From NCBI GenBank assembly GCA_965233665.1, contig CBDDTG010000033.1:1-64000 (forward strand): a stretch of DNA of 64,000 nucleotides. The letters are read 5' to 3'. The DNA comes from Bacterioplanes sp965233665 (GTDB lineage: Bacteria > Pseudomonadota > Gammaproteobacteria > Pseudomonadales > Oceanobacteraceae). The translations under genes were made by a program, and so were the position numbers. Below the pieces are notes generated by a model. The model did not search any database, was not told where the DNA came from, and saw nothing but the letters and a program-made list of their open reading frames with translations. Positions 35,295-45,031 of the stretch are shown here, piece after piece (the first letter of the stretch is position 1; each line of letters opens with the position of its first letter).

Positions 35295-37541
35295 ATGCTC
35301 ACCAGCATCGCGCTGCCATTTATTGCGGCCGTCATTGCGCCTGTTTGGCTTAGACGAGGCCTACCGGGTAGCTGGCTGGCTCTGTTTCCACTTGCGGTTT
35401 TTGCTCTTAATGCAGGCATTTATTCACAGGTCATCAGTGGCGCAGAGGTCAGTGCTCATTATCCCTGGGTGCCCAGCATTGGCTTGAACGTTTCCTTGTA
35501 TGTCGATGGTCTGCGCTGGCTGATGCTGACCCTCATCAGTGGCATCGGTACCGCGGTGGTTTTATATGCCAGCAGCTATTTGGCCGGCCATAAAGATTTA
35601 CACCGCTTTTTCTTGTGGTTATTCGTGTTTATGGGGGCCATGGTTGGCCTGGTGCTGGCCGATAATCTGTTGCTGCTGTTTGTCTTTTGGGAACTCACCA
35701 GCATCGCCTCCTATATGCTGATTGGCTTTACCCATGAGTCAGAAAAGTCCCGAGCTTCTGCGTTACAAGGCTTGCTGGTAACCGTCGGCGGTGGCCTGGC
35801 GCTGCTGGCAGGCATGATGATGCTAGCCCAGCTGCAACAAACTTGGCTTATCAGTGAAATGTCGCTCATCACCGAGCACAGCAGCTGGATTAATGCTGCC
35901 ATTGTGCTGATTTTGATCGGCACCTTTACCAAATCGGCGCAGTTTCCGTTTCAGTTTTGGCTGCCCAACGCCATGGCGGCGCCGACGCCGGTATCGGCCT
36001 ATTTGCACTCCGCCACCATGGTAAAAGCTGGGGTGTTTTTAATGGCGCAACTGGCGCCGGTGTTTGCCCAGCAAAATCTATGGCTAACCCTAGTCACCGG
36101 CGCCGGTGCCATCACCATGTTATTGGGTGCCTGGCTGGCTTACCTGGCCGTCGATTTAAAGAAGATTTTGGCCTATACCACAGTGACTGCCTTGGGCATT
36201 TTGACCATGCTGGTGGGGCTTAACTCTGATTATGCGTTTTTCGCCTTCGTCACCTTTTTGGTGGCCCATGCTTTGTACAAAGCGTCGCTGTTTATGCTGG
36301 CGGGCATTATTGAGCATCAAGCCCATACCCGAAATCTGCGCCATATTCGCCCGCTGCCCAAGTTCACACTGGCGGTGACCGTAGCGGCAGCTTGGTCATT
36401 AGCCGGCATTGCCCCCGCCTTGGGCTTTATCGCTAAAGAGTTACTGCTAAAAGCCAGTGCAATGAACTGGTTACTGACTGGAATGGTATTTGCCACCGCA
36501 GCGCTGACCATTGCCGTTGCAGTGAGCTTGGTATGGCAGCCGTGGCGCAGCCGACGCCAAGCGAAAGAGCAGCATGCCGAACCCTGGCAACAATGGTTTG
36601 GGCCGGTAGTGTTTTCTAGCCTGGCCTTGCTTCTCGGCATCGGTGCCCCTCTGGTGCAGCCATTGGCTAGCACCATTGCTGAGCAAATGGGGGCAAGAAA
36701 TGTCATTGAGTTGTCACTGTGGTATGGCTTATCGCCGGCATTGGTGTTGTCAGTGGCCAGCATCATCGTCGGTATCGGCCTAGCGGCATTGTGGCGAAAA
36801 AACCGCGTACTGGCCGCCAAGTTGCGTTTAATCAGCCGCCATACCGGCACCGAGCGCTTATATGAGCTGCTGTTAGCTGGCAACTTATCCTTTGGCGATT
36901 GGCAAACTCGGGTACTGCAAAATGGCTATTTAGGGCGCTATTTGGTGCTTATTATTGCCATTACCACCCTGGCGGTGACCAGCACACTGTTAAGCCAGTA
37001 TGGATTGCCCAGCTTTCAATTCGATGCGCTAGAGCCGTACGAAGTCGGCATGCTATTTGTCATGCTCACTTCCACCTTGTACGCCATTGCCAGCCGTCAA
37101 CGCTTTGCCGCCATTATTGCTCTAGGAGCCCTAGGCTTTGTGGTGGCATTAATCTTCATTCATTTTTCAGCTCCCGATCTGGGTATTACTCAAGTCTTGG
37201 TTGAAACCCTGACCGTGCTGCTGTTGGTGCTGGTGCTGCTGAAGTTACCCGGATTTAAAAACTACTCCAGCCGTGGTCAGCGTCTACTCGATACCGTGGT
37301 CGCCTGTGCCTTTGGCCTGATGATGACGCTGCTGGTACTGGCCACCCAAGAAAACCGCTGGGCCGATTCCATTGCTCATTATTTTATTGAGCACAGCTAT
37401 TCGTTGGGCTATGGCCGCAACGTGGTCAACGTGATTCTGGTGGATTTCCGGGCACTGGATACGCTGGGAGAAATTTTCGTATTGGCCCTGGCGGCAATGG
37501 GAGTTTATTCCATGATCAGATTGCGTAGGAGTCGCTTATGA
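35295..37541 (+). CDS. mrpA: Na+/H+ antiporter subunit A (MrpA/MnhA)
   Basis: 748 residues, very hydrophobic. The proton-translocating core is homologous to complex I NuoL: LLFVFWELTSIASYMLIGF, TKSAQFPFQFWLPNAMAAPTPVSAYLHSATMVKAG and FVTFLVAHALYKASLFMLAGI. The C-terminus carries the MbhD/DUF4040 (FSAPDLGITQVLVETLTVLLLVLVLLKLP region) and MbhE parts. A single-gene A with fused MbhE is normal for group 1 mrp operons. With B-G it forms an inner-membrane sodium/proton antiporter important for salt and alkaline pH tolerance. AGGGAG precedes the ATG; the end overlaps mrpB by 4 nt. Confidence 0.93.
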   Translation: MLTSIALPFIAAVIAPVWLRRGLPGSWLALFPLAVFALNAGIYSQVISGAEVSAHYPWVPSIGLNVSLYVDGLRWLMLTLISGIGTAVVLYASSYLAGHKDLHRFFLWLFVFMGAMVGLVLADNLLLLFVFWELTSIASYMLIGFTHESEKSRASALQGLLVTVGGGLALLAGMMMLAQLQQTWLISEMSLITEHSSWINAAIVLILIGTFTKSAQFPFQFWLPNAMAAPTPVSAYLHSATMVKAGVFLMAQLAPVFAQQNLWLTLVTGAGAITMLLGAWLAYLAVDLKKILAYTTVTALGILTMLVGLNSDYAFFAFVTFLVAHALYKASLFMLAGIIEHQAHTRNLRHIRPLPKFTLAVTVAAAWSLAGIAPALGFIAKELLLKASAMNWLLTGMVFATAALTIAVAVSLVWQPWRSRRQAKEQHAEPWQQWFGPVVFSSLALLLGIGAPLVQPLASTIAEQMGARNVIELSLWYGLSPALVLSVASIIVGIGLAALWRKNRVLAAKLRLISRHTGTERLYELLLAGNLSFGDWQTRVLQNGYLGRYLVLIIAITTLAVTSTLLSQYGLPSFQFDALEPYEVGMLFVMLTSTLYAIASRQRFAAIIALGALGFVVALIFIHFSAPDLGITQVLVETLTVLLLVLVLLKLPGFKNYSSRGQRLLDTVVACAFGLMMTLLVLATQENRWADSIAHYFIEHSYSLGYGRNVVNVILVDFRALDTLGEIFVLALAAMGVYSMIRLRRSRL

Positions 37542-37984
37542 AACAGGGGTTTGCGCCCAATTCCGGGCTAATTTTACGCACCGCGACCATTGCTATTTTG
37601 CCACTGCAACTGATGTTTTCAGTGTTTTTGCTGCTACGTGGCCACAACGAGCCAGGCGGCGGCTTTATCGGCGGCTTGGTGGCTGCCGGTGCCTTTTCTC
37701 TGTATTTAATTGTATTTGGTGCCAAAGCAACACGCCGTTTGATTCGGGTAGACCCGCAAGACATTCTGGCCGCTGGCTTATTGCTCGGCTTGTTGGCGAC
37801 GCTCCCTGCCTTGTTGCCAGGTCAGTCGTTTTTTACCGCCCAGTGGCTGCCTGTGGATTTATTTGGCACCAGGGTAAAACTATCGACCGTACTGGTGTTT
37901 GATGTCGGTGTGTATTTGGCCGTTATTGGCACCATTACAACCATGTTTTTTGTCCTGGCCGAGCGCCTGGTAGGGAGTCAGTAA
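37538..37984 (+). CDS. mrpB: Na+/H+ antiporter subunit B (MrpB)
   Basis: 148 residues with about four membrane helices. The MnhB signature is LRGHNEPGGGFIGGLVAAGAFSLYLIVFG, followed by a C-terminal FDVGVYLAVIGT. ATGA overlap at both ends of the A-B junction and a one-base overlap with mrpC show strict operon packing. The subunit is part of the peripheral membrane arm of the Mrp complex. Confidence 0.93.
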   Translation: MKQGFAPNSGLILRTATIAILPLQLMFSVFLLLRGHNEPGGGFIGGLVAAGAFSLYLIVFGAKATRRLIRVDPQDILAAGLLLGLLATLPALLPGQSFFTAQWLPVDLFGTRVKLSTVLVFDVGVYLAVIGTITTMFFVLAERLVGSQ

Positions 37985-38331
37985 TGTCTGCATTAATGGC
38001 CGTCGCCATCGGTATCTTATTTGCCGCAGCACTCTACATGATGCTGAGGCGCTCCATCGTTAAACTGGTGATGGGGCTTATTTTGTTAAGCAATGCCGCC
38101 AACCTGGTGATATTCACCAGCGCTGGTTTAACCAGCGGTGCGCCTCCGCTATTGGATGAGGTCAGCAAACAGGCGCCAGCGGGAGTGGCCGACCCATTGG
38201 CGCAAGCGCTGATATTGACCGCCATTGTCATTGCCTTTGGGGTGCTGGCGTTTTCTGTAGTATTGATTCACCGCGCCAACGAAGTGGTGCAAACGGACGA
38301 CCTGGATCAAATGAAGGATACCGATCAATGA
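37984..38331 (+). CDS. mrpC: Na+/H+ antiporter subunit C (MrpC)
   Basis: 115 residues, three helices, NuoK-like. The family motif is visible as LVMGLILLSNAANLVIF and DPLAQALILTAIVIAFGVLAFSVVLIHR. This subunit resembles complex I NuoK and lies between B and D in the ion-translocating chain. Starts on the last base of the mrpB stop and overlaps mrpD by 4 nt. Confidence 0.93.
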   Translation: MSALMAVAIGILFAAALYMMLRRSIVKLVMGLILLSNAANLVIFTSAGLTSGAPPLLDEVSKQAPAGVADPLAQALILTAIVIAFGVLAFSVVLIHRANEVVQTDDLDQMKDTDQ

Positions 38332-39815
38332 GCAATCTGGTATTCCTGCCGATCTTAATTCCTCTATTCGCAGGTGCCGTTACACTGGCGCTGTGGCGCA
38401 GCAATCGCTGGCAAAAATGGGTGTCTGTCGCCAGTACACTGGTGTATTTAGTCGCCAGCTTGCTATTAGCCCAAAGCGTTCAGCAACATGGACACATTGT
38501 ACTGCAAGTCGGTGGCTGGCAGGCGCCCTTTGGCATCAGTTTGGTGGCGGACTTTCTAGCCAGCATTATGATTGTGGTCACGGCAGTGGTGGCTTTTTGC
38601 GCCGTGTTGTATTCCTTAGTATCCACCCCGAGCGCCCATATTAAATTCGGCTACTTTCCGTTATTGCACCTGCTGCTGGCCGGTGTCAGCGGTGCTTTTT
38701 TGACCGGTGACTTATTTAACCTGTTTGTCTGGTTTGAAGTCATGCTGCTGGCCTCCTTTGGGTTGTTAACCCTGGGCGGTGAGCGCGCACAGATGGAAGG
38801 TGCGATTAAATACGTCACCATCAATTTGTTTTCATCGGCGTTATTTTTATCCGCCATTGGCTTGCTGTATGGCAGCGTCGGCACATTGAACATGGCAGAC
38901 CTAGCCGTGAAGCTGCAAGATGTTGAGCAGCAAGGTCTGGTGAATGCCATCGCTTTGATGTTTATGGTGTCATTCTCAATTAAGGCCGGTGCCTTTCCGT
39001 TTTTCTTTTGGCTTCCAGCCTCGTATCACACCCCCATTATTGCCGTATCGGCCGTGTTCGCAGGCTTACTGACCAAGGTCGGTGTGTATGCGCTGTACCG
39101 TATGTTTAGCCTGGTATTCACCGGTGATATCGCATTCACCCATGAGATTTTGCTGTGGGTCGGCGTACTGACCATGCTCTCTGGGGTATTGGGCGCCGCC
39201 TCGCAATTCGAGATTCGCCGAATTTTATCATTTCATATCATCAGCCAGATTGGCTATATGATTCTGGCACTGGCCATTTTCACCCCCGCTGCCATTGCCG
39301 GTGGGGTGTTCTACCTGTTCCACCACATTATTGTGAAAACCAACCTGTTTTTGATCGCCGGCCTGACGCAAATGCTGCAAGGCACTTATGAGTTAAAGCA
39401 AATGGGCAGTTTGTATCGTCAGCGCCCCTGGCTGGCTGCTTTGTTTTTAATTCCTGCTATGTCGCTGGCTGGGTTGCCACCACTGTCTGGGTTTTTTGCC
39501 AAGTTTTTGGTGATTGAAGCCGGCATTAGCAGCCAGCAATGGGTGGCCACCGGCGTGGCCTTATTTGTTGGCTTGCTGACGCTCTACTCGATGATCAAAA
39601 TTTGGGCCGAAGCTTTCTGGAAAGCGCAACCCGAAGCCAATGACAAAGCCATTTCCTTACCGCTGCTGGGCGTCATCCCGGTGGCATTGATGGCGGCCAT
39701 GACATTGGTTATTGGTCTCTACGCCGAGCCCTTTATTCAACTATCACAAGCCACGGGTGAGCAGCTACTGGCGCCCGCTACCTACATACAAGCCGTATTG
39801 GGAGGTCAACCATGA
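38328..39815 (+). CDS. mrpD: Na+/H+ antiporter subunit D (MrpD)
   Basis: 495 residues, about 14 helices, homologous to NuoM/NuoN. Key segments are LFVWFEVMLLASFGLLTLGG with the functional Glu, AGAFPFFFWLPASYHTP with a conserved Lys in SIKAGAFP, and QFEIRRILSFHIISQIGYMIL. It is the second proton-channel subunit of Mrp. Overlaps both neighbours by 4 nt, implying coupled translation. Confidence 0.93.
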   Translation: MSNLVFLPILIPLFAGAVTLALWRSNRWQKWVSVASTLVYLVASLLLAQSVQQHGHIVLQVGGWQAPFGISLVADFLASIMIVVTAVVAFCAVLYSLVSTPSAHIKFGYFPLLHLLLAGVSGAFLTGDLFNLFVWFEVMLLASFGLLTLGGERAQMEGAIKYVTINLFSSALFLSAIGLLYGSVGTLNMADLAVKLQDVEQQGLVNAIALMFMVSFSIKAGAFPFFFWLPASYHTPIIAVSAVFAGLLTKVGVYALYRMFSLVFTGDIAFTHEILLWVGVLTMLSGVLGAASQFEIRRILSFHIISQIGYMILALAIFTPAAIAGGVFYLFHHIIVKTNLFLIAGLTQMLQGTYELKQMGSLYRQRPWLAALFLIPAMSLAGLPPLSGFFAKFLVIEAGISSQQWVATGVALFVGLLTLYSMIKIWAEAFWKAQPEANDKAISLPLLGVIPVALMAAMTLVIGLYAEPFIQLSQATGEQLLAPATYIQAVLGGQP

Positions 39816-40285
39816 TAGGTTTTTTATTCAACCTGTTGCTGGCTCTGTCTTGGCTGCTGCTGACCAATACCTTTACCTTGCTCAATGTGCTGTTTGGTTT
39901 TGCCTTGGGCTTTTTAGTGATTGCATTGATCCACCGTACCGTGCCGGCCCTGTATTTCTACCCTAAACGGCTGCCACGAGCCCTTCACTTTGCATTATTT
40001 TTTATCAAAGAGCTGGTGGTCGCTAATTGGCGCGTTGCCACGGATATTGTAACGCCCATCTGGTACATGCACCCTGGGGTTATTGCCCTGCCATTGACGG
40101 CCAAAACTGAGTTTGAAATAGCCCTGGTGGCAAATATCATCTCACTGACTCCGGGCACACTCAGCATGGACGTATCAGACGATAAAAAGACCCTGTTTGT
40201 TCATGCCATGTTCTTGGATGATGAGGAAAAACTGCGTGGCGATTTAAAAGAAATCGAACAACGTCTATTACAGGTACTGAGGTAA
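39812..40285 (+). CDS. mrpE: Na+/H+ antiporter subunit E (MrpE)
   Basis: 157 residues: two N-terminal membrane helices and a cytosolic domain. The MnhE pattern is clear in FFIKELVVANWRVATDIVTP, LVANIISLTPGTLSMDVSDDKKTLFVHAMF. It completes the membrane part of the complex and aids assembly. Starts inside the mrpD stop and is followed by mrpF after 4 bp. Confidence 0.92.
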   Translation: MIGFLFNLLLALSWLLLTNTFTLLNVLFGFALGFLVIALIHRTVPALYFYPKRLPRALHFALFFIKELVVANWRVATDIVTPIWYMHPGVIALPLTAKTEFEIALVANIISLTPGTLSMDVSDDKKTLFVHAMFLDDEEKLRGDLKEIEQRLLQVLR

Positions 40286-40289
40286 GCCG

Positions 40290-40562
40290 ATGCTGAGTAT
40301 TGCCATTACGATAAGCTACCTGTTTATTATTGTTGCGATGATTCTGGGGCTCTGGCGCTTGTTGCGCGGCCCCTGCTTGCCCGATCGCATTGTAGCATTG
40401 GAATTGATTGCCTCCCTAGTGGTCGCCATGGCCGGTATTCATGCCATTGACACTGGCGTCACCGCTTACATCGACATTGCCATTGTGATGGCATTAACTG
40501 CCTTTTTATCGGCCGTCGGCATCGCCAAATTTGTACAACTCAGGGGCTCTAACGATGACTGA
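40290..40562 (+). CDS. mrpF: Na+/H+ antiporter subunit F (MrpF)
   Basis: 90 residues, three helices. MnhF features include WRLLRGPCLPDRIVALELIASLVVAMAG and the Asp in HAIDTGVTAYIDIAIVMALTAFL. Subunit F is needed for complex stability and has also been tied to bile or cholate efflux in Bacillus. Its stop overlaps mrpG by 8 nt. Confidence 0.92.
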   Translation: MLSIAITISYLFIIVAMILGLWRLLRGPCLPDRIVALELIASLVVAMAGIHAIDTGVTAYIDIAIVMALTAFLSAVGIAKFVQLRGSNDD

Positions 40563-40890
40563 ACTGATAGTAAGCTTATTGTTACTGCTAGGCAGCGTTT
40601 TAATGCTGATCGCTTCGATTGGCATCATTCGTCTTCCAGATTTGGTAACGCGCATGCATGCCACCACCAAGTCAGGGGTGTTGGCCATTACCTTGGTTAT
40701 GATTGCGGTGGCTGTACATTTTGCCGAATCGGGCGTCATCACCCGAGTAATGGCGATTATATTATTTACCTTTATTACCGCCCCCGTCGCCGCTCATGCC
40801 ATTGCCCGCGCCGGTTATTTTTCTGGCGTCGGCCTTTGGGAGCGCACTAAAAAAGACGAGCTAAAGGAATACTATAATCGTCAGGAGTAA
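40555..40890 (+). CDS. mrpG: Na+/H+ antiporter subunit G (MrpG)
   Basis: 111 residues from ATG 40555, which lies inside the mrpF end; a longer frame from 40531 is less likely. It has three helices. The MnhG signature IGIIRLPDLVTRMHATTKSGVLAI is visible, then ILFTFITAPVAAHAIARAGYF. It is the last gene of the seven-gene operon; no hairpin is evident immediately after it, so some read-through to the S9 peptidase is possible. Confidence 0.92.
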   Translation: MTELIVSLLLLLGSVLMLIASIGIIRLPDLVTRMHATTKSGVLAITLVMIAVAVHFAESGVITRVMAIILFTFITAPVAAHAIARAGYFSGVGLWERTKKDELKEYYNRQE

Positions 40891-40990
40891 TTGCCTGACA
40901 GCTGGGATGCTTCATAATGCTGCTCTGGAATTTTTAGGCGCCACCACCCACACCCCATTTCGGTGCCATCCTATTAACAAGGAGTTCATT

Positions 40991-42931
40991 ATGATATTTC
41001 GCTCGATGCTCGTAGCGGCTGTGGCGCTGTGCCTCGCACTGCCAGCACAGGCTGTCGAACAGCGCAGCCTGAACAATGGCAACCTGATTTTAGAGGACAT
41101 CCCGCCTATTCCCGAAGATATTGCCAGTGACCTGAACCGCTATCAAAATGCTCGCTCAGCCAGCTTTCAAGGTTGGTCACAAGACGGTAACAGCCTCTAC
41201 ATCACCACTCGCTTTGGTGACGTCAGCCAGATTCACCGGGTCGATAAAGCCGGTGGTAGCCGCCACCAACTGACGTTTTTTGATGAACCGATTGGCTCAG
41301 TGGTGATGCGCCCAAAGCATAACCAGCTGGCCTTCACCATGGACAGTGGTGGCAATGAGTTTGCGCAGATTTTTTTATTGGATTTAACCAGTGGTGAGCA
41401 TTGGATGATTTCGGATGGTGAATCACGCAATGACGCTCTGGTGTGGAATGAGTCCGGCACCCGCCTGGCCTTTCAAAGCACCCGTCGCAATGGCCGCTCC
41501 AATGACATCTGGATGGCAGAGTTCAGCGATGATGATCGCCAGCCTAAGCAAACTCTGGTACACGCCGCCAACGAGGGAAGTTGGTGGGGGCCTGTAGCAT
41601 TTTCAGCCAACGGCGATCTGCTGTTAATGCAGCAATATACTTCTTCCACCCAATCGGCTGTGCACTTAAAGAACCTAAAAACTGGTAAAACACAGCGATT
41701 GGCGGGCGATGACAAACACCCCTCACGCAACTATGGCGCTGGATTTGATGCCAATTATGACGGCGTCTATTTGCTGACAGATCGCTTCAGTGAGTTCACT
41801 CAGTTGACCCACATGAACCTGAGCGATAGCAAAGAATCCGTGATCACAGAAGACATTCGCTGGGACGTCGACGACGGCGGCATGTCCAGAGACCGCAAAA
41901 CCATGGCGTTTAGTGCCAATGTCGATGGCCTGACCCAGGTCTACCTACTGGATACGGCCAGCCATCAATATCGACGGCTGGAAAACCTTCCCATGGGGCT
42001 GGTGGGCGGCTTGGCGTTTAGCCCAGACGATAAACGTCTGGCCATGTCCATTAATACACCCAAAACGGCCACCGATGTTTTTGTCAGCGACTTGCAAGGC
42101 GACCTAAAACGCTGGACTTACAGTGAAATTGGCGGCTTGGATACTGAACGCTTGATCGAGCCAGAATTAGTTCGCTACCCGAGCTTCGATGGTTTGCAGG
42201 TGCCAGCATTTGTGTATAAGCCACGCGGTGAAGGCCCCTTCCCGGTGGTGATTAGTATTCACGGCGGGCCAGAGTCTCAATACCGGCCAGGCTTTAGCAG
42301 CACGCTGCAAATGTGGCTGCAAAAACTCGGAGTAGCCGTCATTGCTCCCAATGTGCGTGGTTCTTCTGGTTACGGTAAAGAATACGTCGCCATGGACAAT
42401 GGCTTTAAACGTGAGGATTCGGTCAAAGACATTGGCGCCCTATTAGATTGGATTGCCACCCAGCCTGACTTAGATCAGCAGCGCGTTGCTGTTATCGGCG
42501 GCAGCTATGGCGGTTATATGGTGCTTGCCAGTGCCGTGCATTACAGCGACCGAATCAAAGCCGCCGTCAATGTGGTTGGTATCTCTAATTTTGTTACTTT
42601 CTTAAAAAATACCCAAGATTACCGCCGCGACTTGCGCCGAGTAGAATACGGTGATGAACGTGACCCGAAAATGCATGATTTTCTACAGCGCATCAGCCCC
42701 AACAACAATGTCGATAAAATTAAGGTGCCGATGTTTGTTGTGCAGGGTGAAAATGATCCGCGCGTTCCTGTAACCGAGGCCGAGCAAATCGTTAAAGCAT
42801 TGCGCGAGAGCGATAACCTGGTGTGGTACATGAATGCGTTAAATGAAGGTCACGGCTATCGCAAGAAAGAGAATCGCGATATTTACAGCCAAGCCATTGT
42901 ACTCTTCTTTCGCCAACATTTGCTGAAGTAA
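40991..42931 (+). CDS. Periplasmic S9 family prolyl-oligopeptidase-like peptidase
   Basis: 646 residues from ATG 40991 (AAGGAG 6 nt upstream; an upstream frame from 40907 is rejected). A signal peptide (MIFRSMLVAAVALCLALPAQA) is followed by a beta-propeller, about residues 45-380 (FQGWSQDGNSLYITTRFGDV, LAFQSTRRNGRSNDIW). The alpha/beta hydrolase domain is C-terminal. The triad is Ser505 (GGSYGGYM), Asp589 (ENDPRVP) and His621 (NEGHGY). Such enzymes cut short peptides, often after Pro or acyl-amino acids; specificity is not deducible. It stands alone and ends at a bidirectional hairpin. Confidence 0.92.
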   Translation: MIFRSMLVAAVALCLALPAQAVEQRSLNNGNLILEDIPPIPEDIASDLNRYQNARSASFQGWSQDGNSLYITTRFGDVSQIHRVDKAGGSRHQLTFFDEPIGSVVMRPKHNQLAFTMDSGGNEFAQIFLLDLTSGEHWMISDGESRNDALVWNESGTRLAFQSTRRNGRSNDIWMAEFSDDDRQPKQTLVHAANEGSWWGPVAFSANGDLLLMQQYTSSTQSAVHLKNLKTGKTQRLAGDDKHPSRNYGAGFDANYDGVYLLTDRFSEFTQLTHMNLSDSKESVITEDIRWDVDDGGMSRDRKTMAFSANVDGLTQVYLLDTASHQYRRLENLPMGLVGGLAFSPDDKRLAMSINTPKTATDVFVSDLQGDLKRWTYSEIGGLDTERLIEPELVRYPSFDGLQVPAFVYKPRGEGPFPVVISIHGGPESQYRPGFSSTLQMWLQKLGVAVIAPNVRGSSGYGKEYVAMDNGFKREDSVKDIGALLDWIATQPDLDQQRVAVIGGSYGGYMVLASAVHYSDRIKAAVNVVGISNFVTFLKNTQDYRRDLRRVEYGDERDPKMHDFLQRISPNNNVDKIKVPMFVVQGENDPRVPVTEAEQIVKALRESDNLVWYMNALNEGHGYRKKENRDIYSQAIVLFFRQHLLK

Positions 42932-42940
42932 GCGAACAGG

Positions 42941-42961
42941 TGGCGCTCAATGCGAGCGCCA
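42941..42961. terminator. Bidirectional terminator between S9 peptidase and oxidoreductase genes
   Basis: TGGCGCTC (42941-42948) pairs perfectly with GAGCGCCA (42954-42961), followed rightward by GCGATTTTATT. It lies 10 bp after the peptidase stop and 13 bp from the convergent gene's stop. Confidence 0.7.
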
Positions 42962-42974
42962 TGCTGCGATTTTA

Positions 42975-43934
42975 TTACTGCATATCGATCACTATCTTTC
43001 CCACCGCAACCTGGGCTTCGCTGCGTTTAATGGCGTCGTTGATATCAGCCAGCCGATATACCCGGTCTAAATGCACCTGAATATCGCCACCGTCAATCAT
43101 CTTGCTGATATGCGCAAGATCGTGGCCATTAGGCTGCACCCACATGCGACTGAAGTTCACGCTCTGACCTGCAATAAACTCGGCTTCGACATCGTCTAGG
43201 GTCGACACCACATAACCGCCCGTTTTTACCACTTGAAAAGCGCGTTTGACCAAATCACCGCCGCTGCTGATGACAAACACTAAGTCGACCTCTTTTACCA
43301 CTTCGGCAAAATCTGTGGTTTTGTAGTCGATAAATTCATCCGCCCCCAAGCTTTTGACATAGGCGGCATTTTTACCCGAAGCACTGGCAATCACGTGCGC
43401 CCCCAATGCTTTAGCAATTTGCACAGCAAAGCCGCCAACACCACCAGAGGCGCCTAATATCAATACTCGCTGGCCGGCACTTAGCTGCCCCTCTTGCACT
43501 AAGCCTTGCCAAGCGGTGACCGCCGCCAAAGGCACTCCCGCACTTTCGAGCTGGCTCAAGCGGGTGGGCTTTTTCACCGCCAGACTGGCATCCACACTAA
43601 TAAACTCGGCATAGGCCCCCTGGCGATCGATAGGTGCAAAGGCAAATACTTGATCGCCCACCTCGTGCTGGCTGACGTTAGCGCCCTTGGCGACCACGGT
43701 GCCAGCAACGTCCCAGCCAAGAATCAGCGGCAAAGTATGGGCGCCGCTATCGGCGATCATGCCGTTGCGAATATGAAAGTCGACCGGGTTGACGCCCGCG
43801 GCCGTTACCTGAATCAATACCTCATGCTCCGCCACGGCGGGTGTAGGCAGCTGCCCCAATACCAGAGTTTGCTGCTGGCCATAGCCTTCGATGTAAGCCG
43901 CATTCATATTTTGCTTAATGGTGTTTGTGCTCAT
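42975..43934 (-). CDS. NADPH-dependent quinone oxidoreductase-like MDR protein
   Basis: 319 residues from ATG 43934 (AAGGA 8 nt upstream; a longer frame from 43976 lacks a site). Medium-chain dehydrogenase/reductase fold: GroES-like N-domain with AAGVNPVDFHIRNGM and GWDVAGTVVAKG, then a Rossmann domain with ILGASGGVGGFAVQIAKALGA. It lacks the catalytic-zinc Cys/His set, so it belongs to the zinc-free quinone reductase/zeta-crystallin group. LTTR gene 44063 is divergent and likely regulates it. Confidence 0.85.
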   Translation of the reverse strand: MSTNTIKQNMNAAYIEGYGQQQTLVLGQLPTPAVAEHEVLIQVTAAGVNPVDFHIRNGMIADSGAHTLPLILGWDVAGTVVAKGANVSQHEVGDQVFAFAPIDRQGAYAEFISVDASLAVKKPTRLSQLESAGVPLAAVTAWQGLVQEGQLSAGQRVLILGASGGVGGFAVQIAKALGAHVIASASGKNAAYVKSLGADEFIDYKTTDFAEVVKEVDLVFVISSGGDLVKRAFQVVKTGGYVVSTLDDVEAEFIAGQSVNFSRMWVQPNGHDLAHISKMIDGGDIQVHLDRVYRLADINDAIKRSEAQVAVGKIVIDMQ

Positions 43935-44062
43935 CTCAATATCCTTCTGGGTTTGCTTCAGTTGTTTGTGCTTCAAGTGATGAGCTTATTGTTGCCTGAC
44001 ACTTCAATACGGTCTAATTGATAGGTAGTATGCTATTCATTGATGTAGATGATGAATTGATA

Positions 44063-44992
44063 ATGCCAAAAACGGATTTAAACCTGGTGGTTATCTTTGA
44101 TGCCATCATGCAAGAACAATCGGTTACCACAGCGGCAGAGCGACTGGCCATGACTCAGCCGTCAGTGTCTAATGCCTTGGCGCGCATGCGCCACGTATGG
44201 CGAGACCCGCTGTTTGTGAAAGACGGGCGCGGCGTAAAGCCCACCCCCTATGCTCAGCGCCTATGGGCGCAAATCGCTCATCCATTGTCGGATATTCGCA
44301 CGGCGGTAGACCCTCCTCAGTTTGACCCGGCCAGCCATGCGCGCTGTTTTCGCATCGCTTTAACCGATGGCTTAACCGGTATGTTTTGGTCACCACTGCG
44401 CCAACACATAGAGCACTATGCGCCTAATATTGATGTACACGCCGTGCCGTATACAGGTGCGTTGGAACAGCAGTTAATGCAGGCGAATGTCGATTTGGTA
44501 ATGGGGCACTATTTTGGCCGCCACCAACAAATTGCTACCCGTGCGTTGTTTGAAAACCCTTTTGTGGTGGTGATGCGGCCGAATCACCCGCTGAGCCAAG
44601 GCAAACTAACGCTGAAGCGTTTTATTGCCGCCGAGCAATTGCTGGTATCGCTGTCGGGCGATGCGGAAGGGTCCGTTGATATTACCTTGGCGGAAATGGG
44701 ATTAAAACGGCGCTTGGCCATGACATTAAACACCTTTGCTGGTGCGGTCGAGTTGGTGCAAGATACAAACTTAATTACTGTTTTACCCTATCCTGTGGTC
44801 GCCAAATACCTACAGCGCGGTGAGTTGTTGGCCAAGCCAACGCCCATAAGTATTCCCACCCCCATCATGTACATGGCTTGGCATAAGCGTGATGAACGCG
44901 ATCCTGGCTTGCAGTGGATGCGCAATGTGATTCAGACGATCAGCGAAGATATTCAGCAAAGCTGTGGCGAGCTGCATTTGGTTTCGAGCTAG
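44063..44992 (+). CDS. LysR family transcriptional regulator
   Basis: 309 residues from ATG 44063 (an upstream in-frame start at 44018 only adds residues). The winged HTH is visible as LNLVVIFDAIMQEQSVTTAAERLAMTQPSVSNALARMRH, residues about 6-45. It is of the NodD/LinR-like subtype, with FRIALTDGLTGMF beginning the effector domain. Placed divergently to the MDR oxidoreductase with 128 bp between starts, it probably controls that gene and itself. Inducer unknown. The intergenic region has AT-rich T-N11-A-like sequences but no single clear box. Confidence 0.88.
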   Translation: MPKTDLNLVVIFDAIMQEQSVTTAAERLAMTQPSVSNALARMRHVWRDPLFVKDGRGVKPTPYAQRLWAQIAHPLSDIRTAVDPPQFDPASHARCFRIALTDGLTGMFWSPLRQHIEHYAPNIDVHAVPYTGALEQQLMQANVDLVMGHYFGRHQQIATRALFENPFVVVMRPNHPLSQGKLTLKRFIAAEQLLVSLSGDAEGSVDITLAEMGLKRRLAMTLNTFAGAVELVQDTNLITVLPYPVVAKYLQRGELLAKPTPISIPTPIMYMAWHKRDERDPGLQWMRNVIQTISEDIQQSCGELHLVSS

Positions 44993-45031
44993 AGGCTAGT
45001 TCAGCAAGATTAGCGCGCATAAAAGAAAAGC

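Noticed and set aside
35102..35419. Minus-strand frame over the mrpA start
   Set aside because: Overlaps the mrpA N-terminus and leader hairpins, no family match.
36317..36883. 188-codon minus-strand frame opposite mrpA
   Set aside because: Antisense shadow of a well-supported membrane protein gene.
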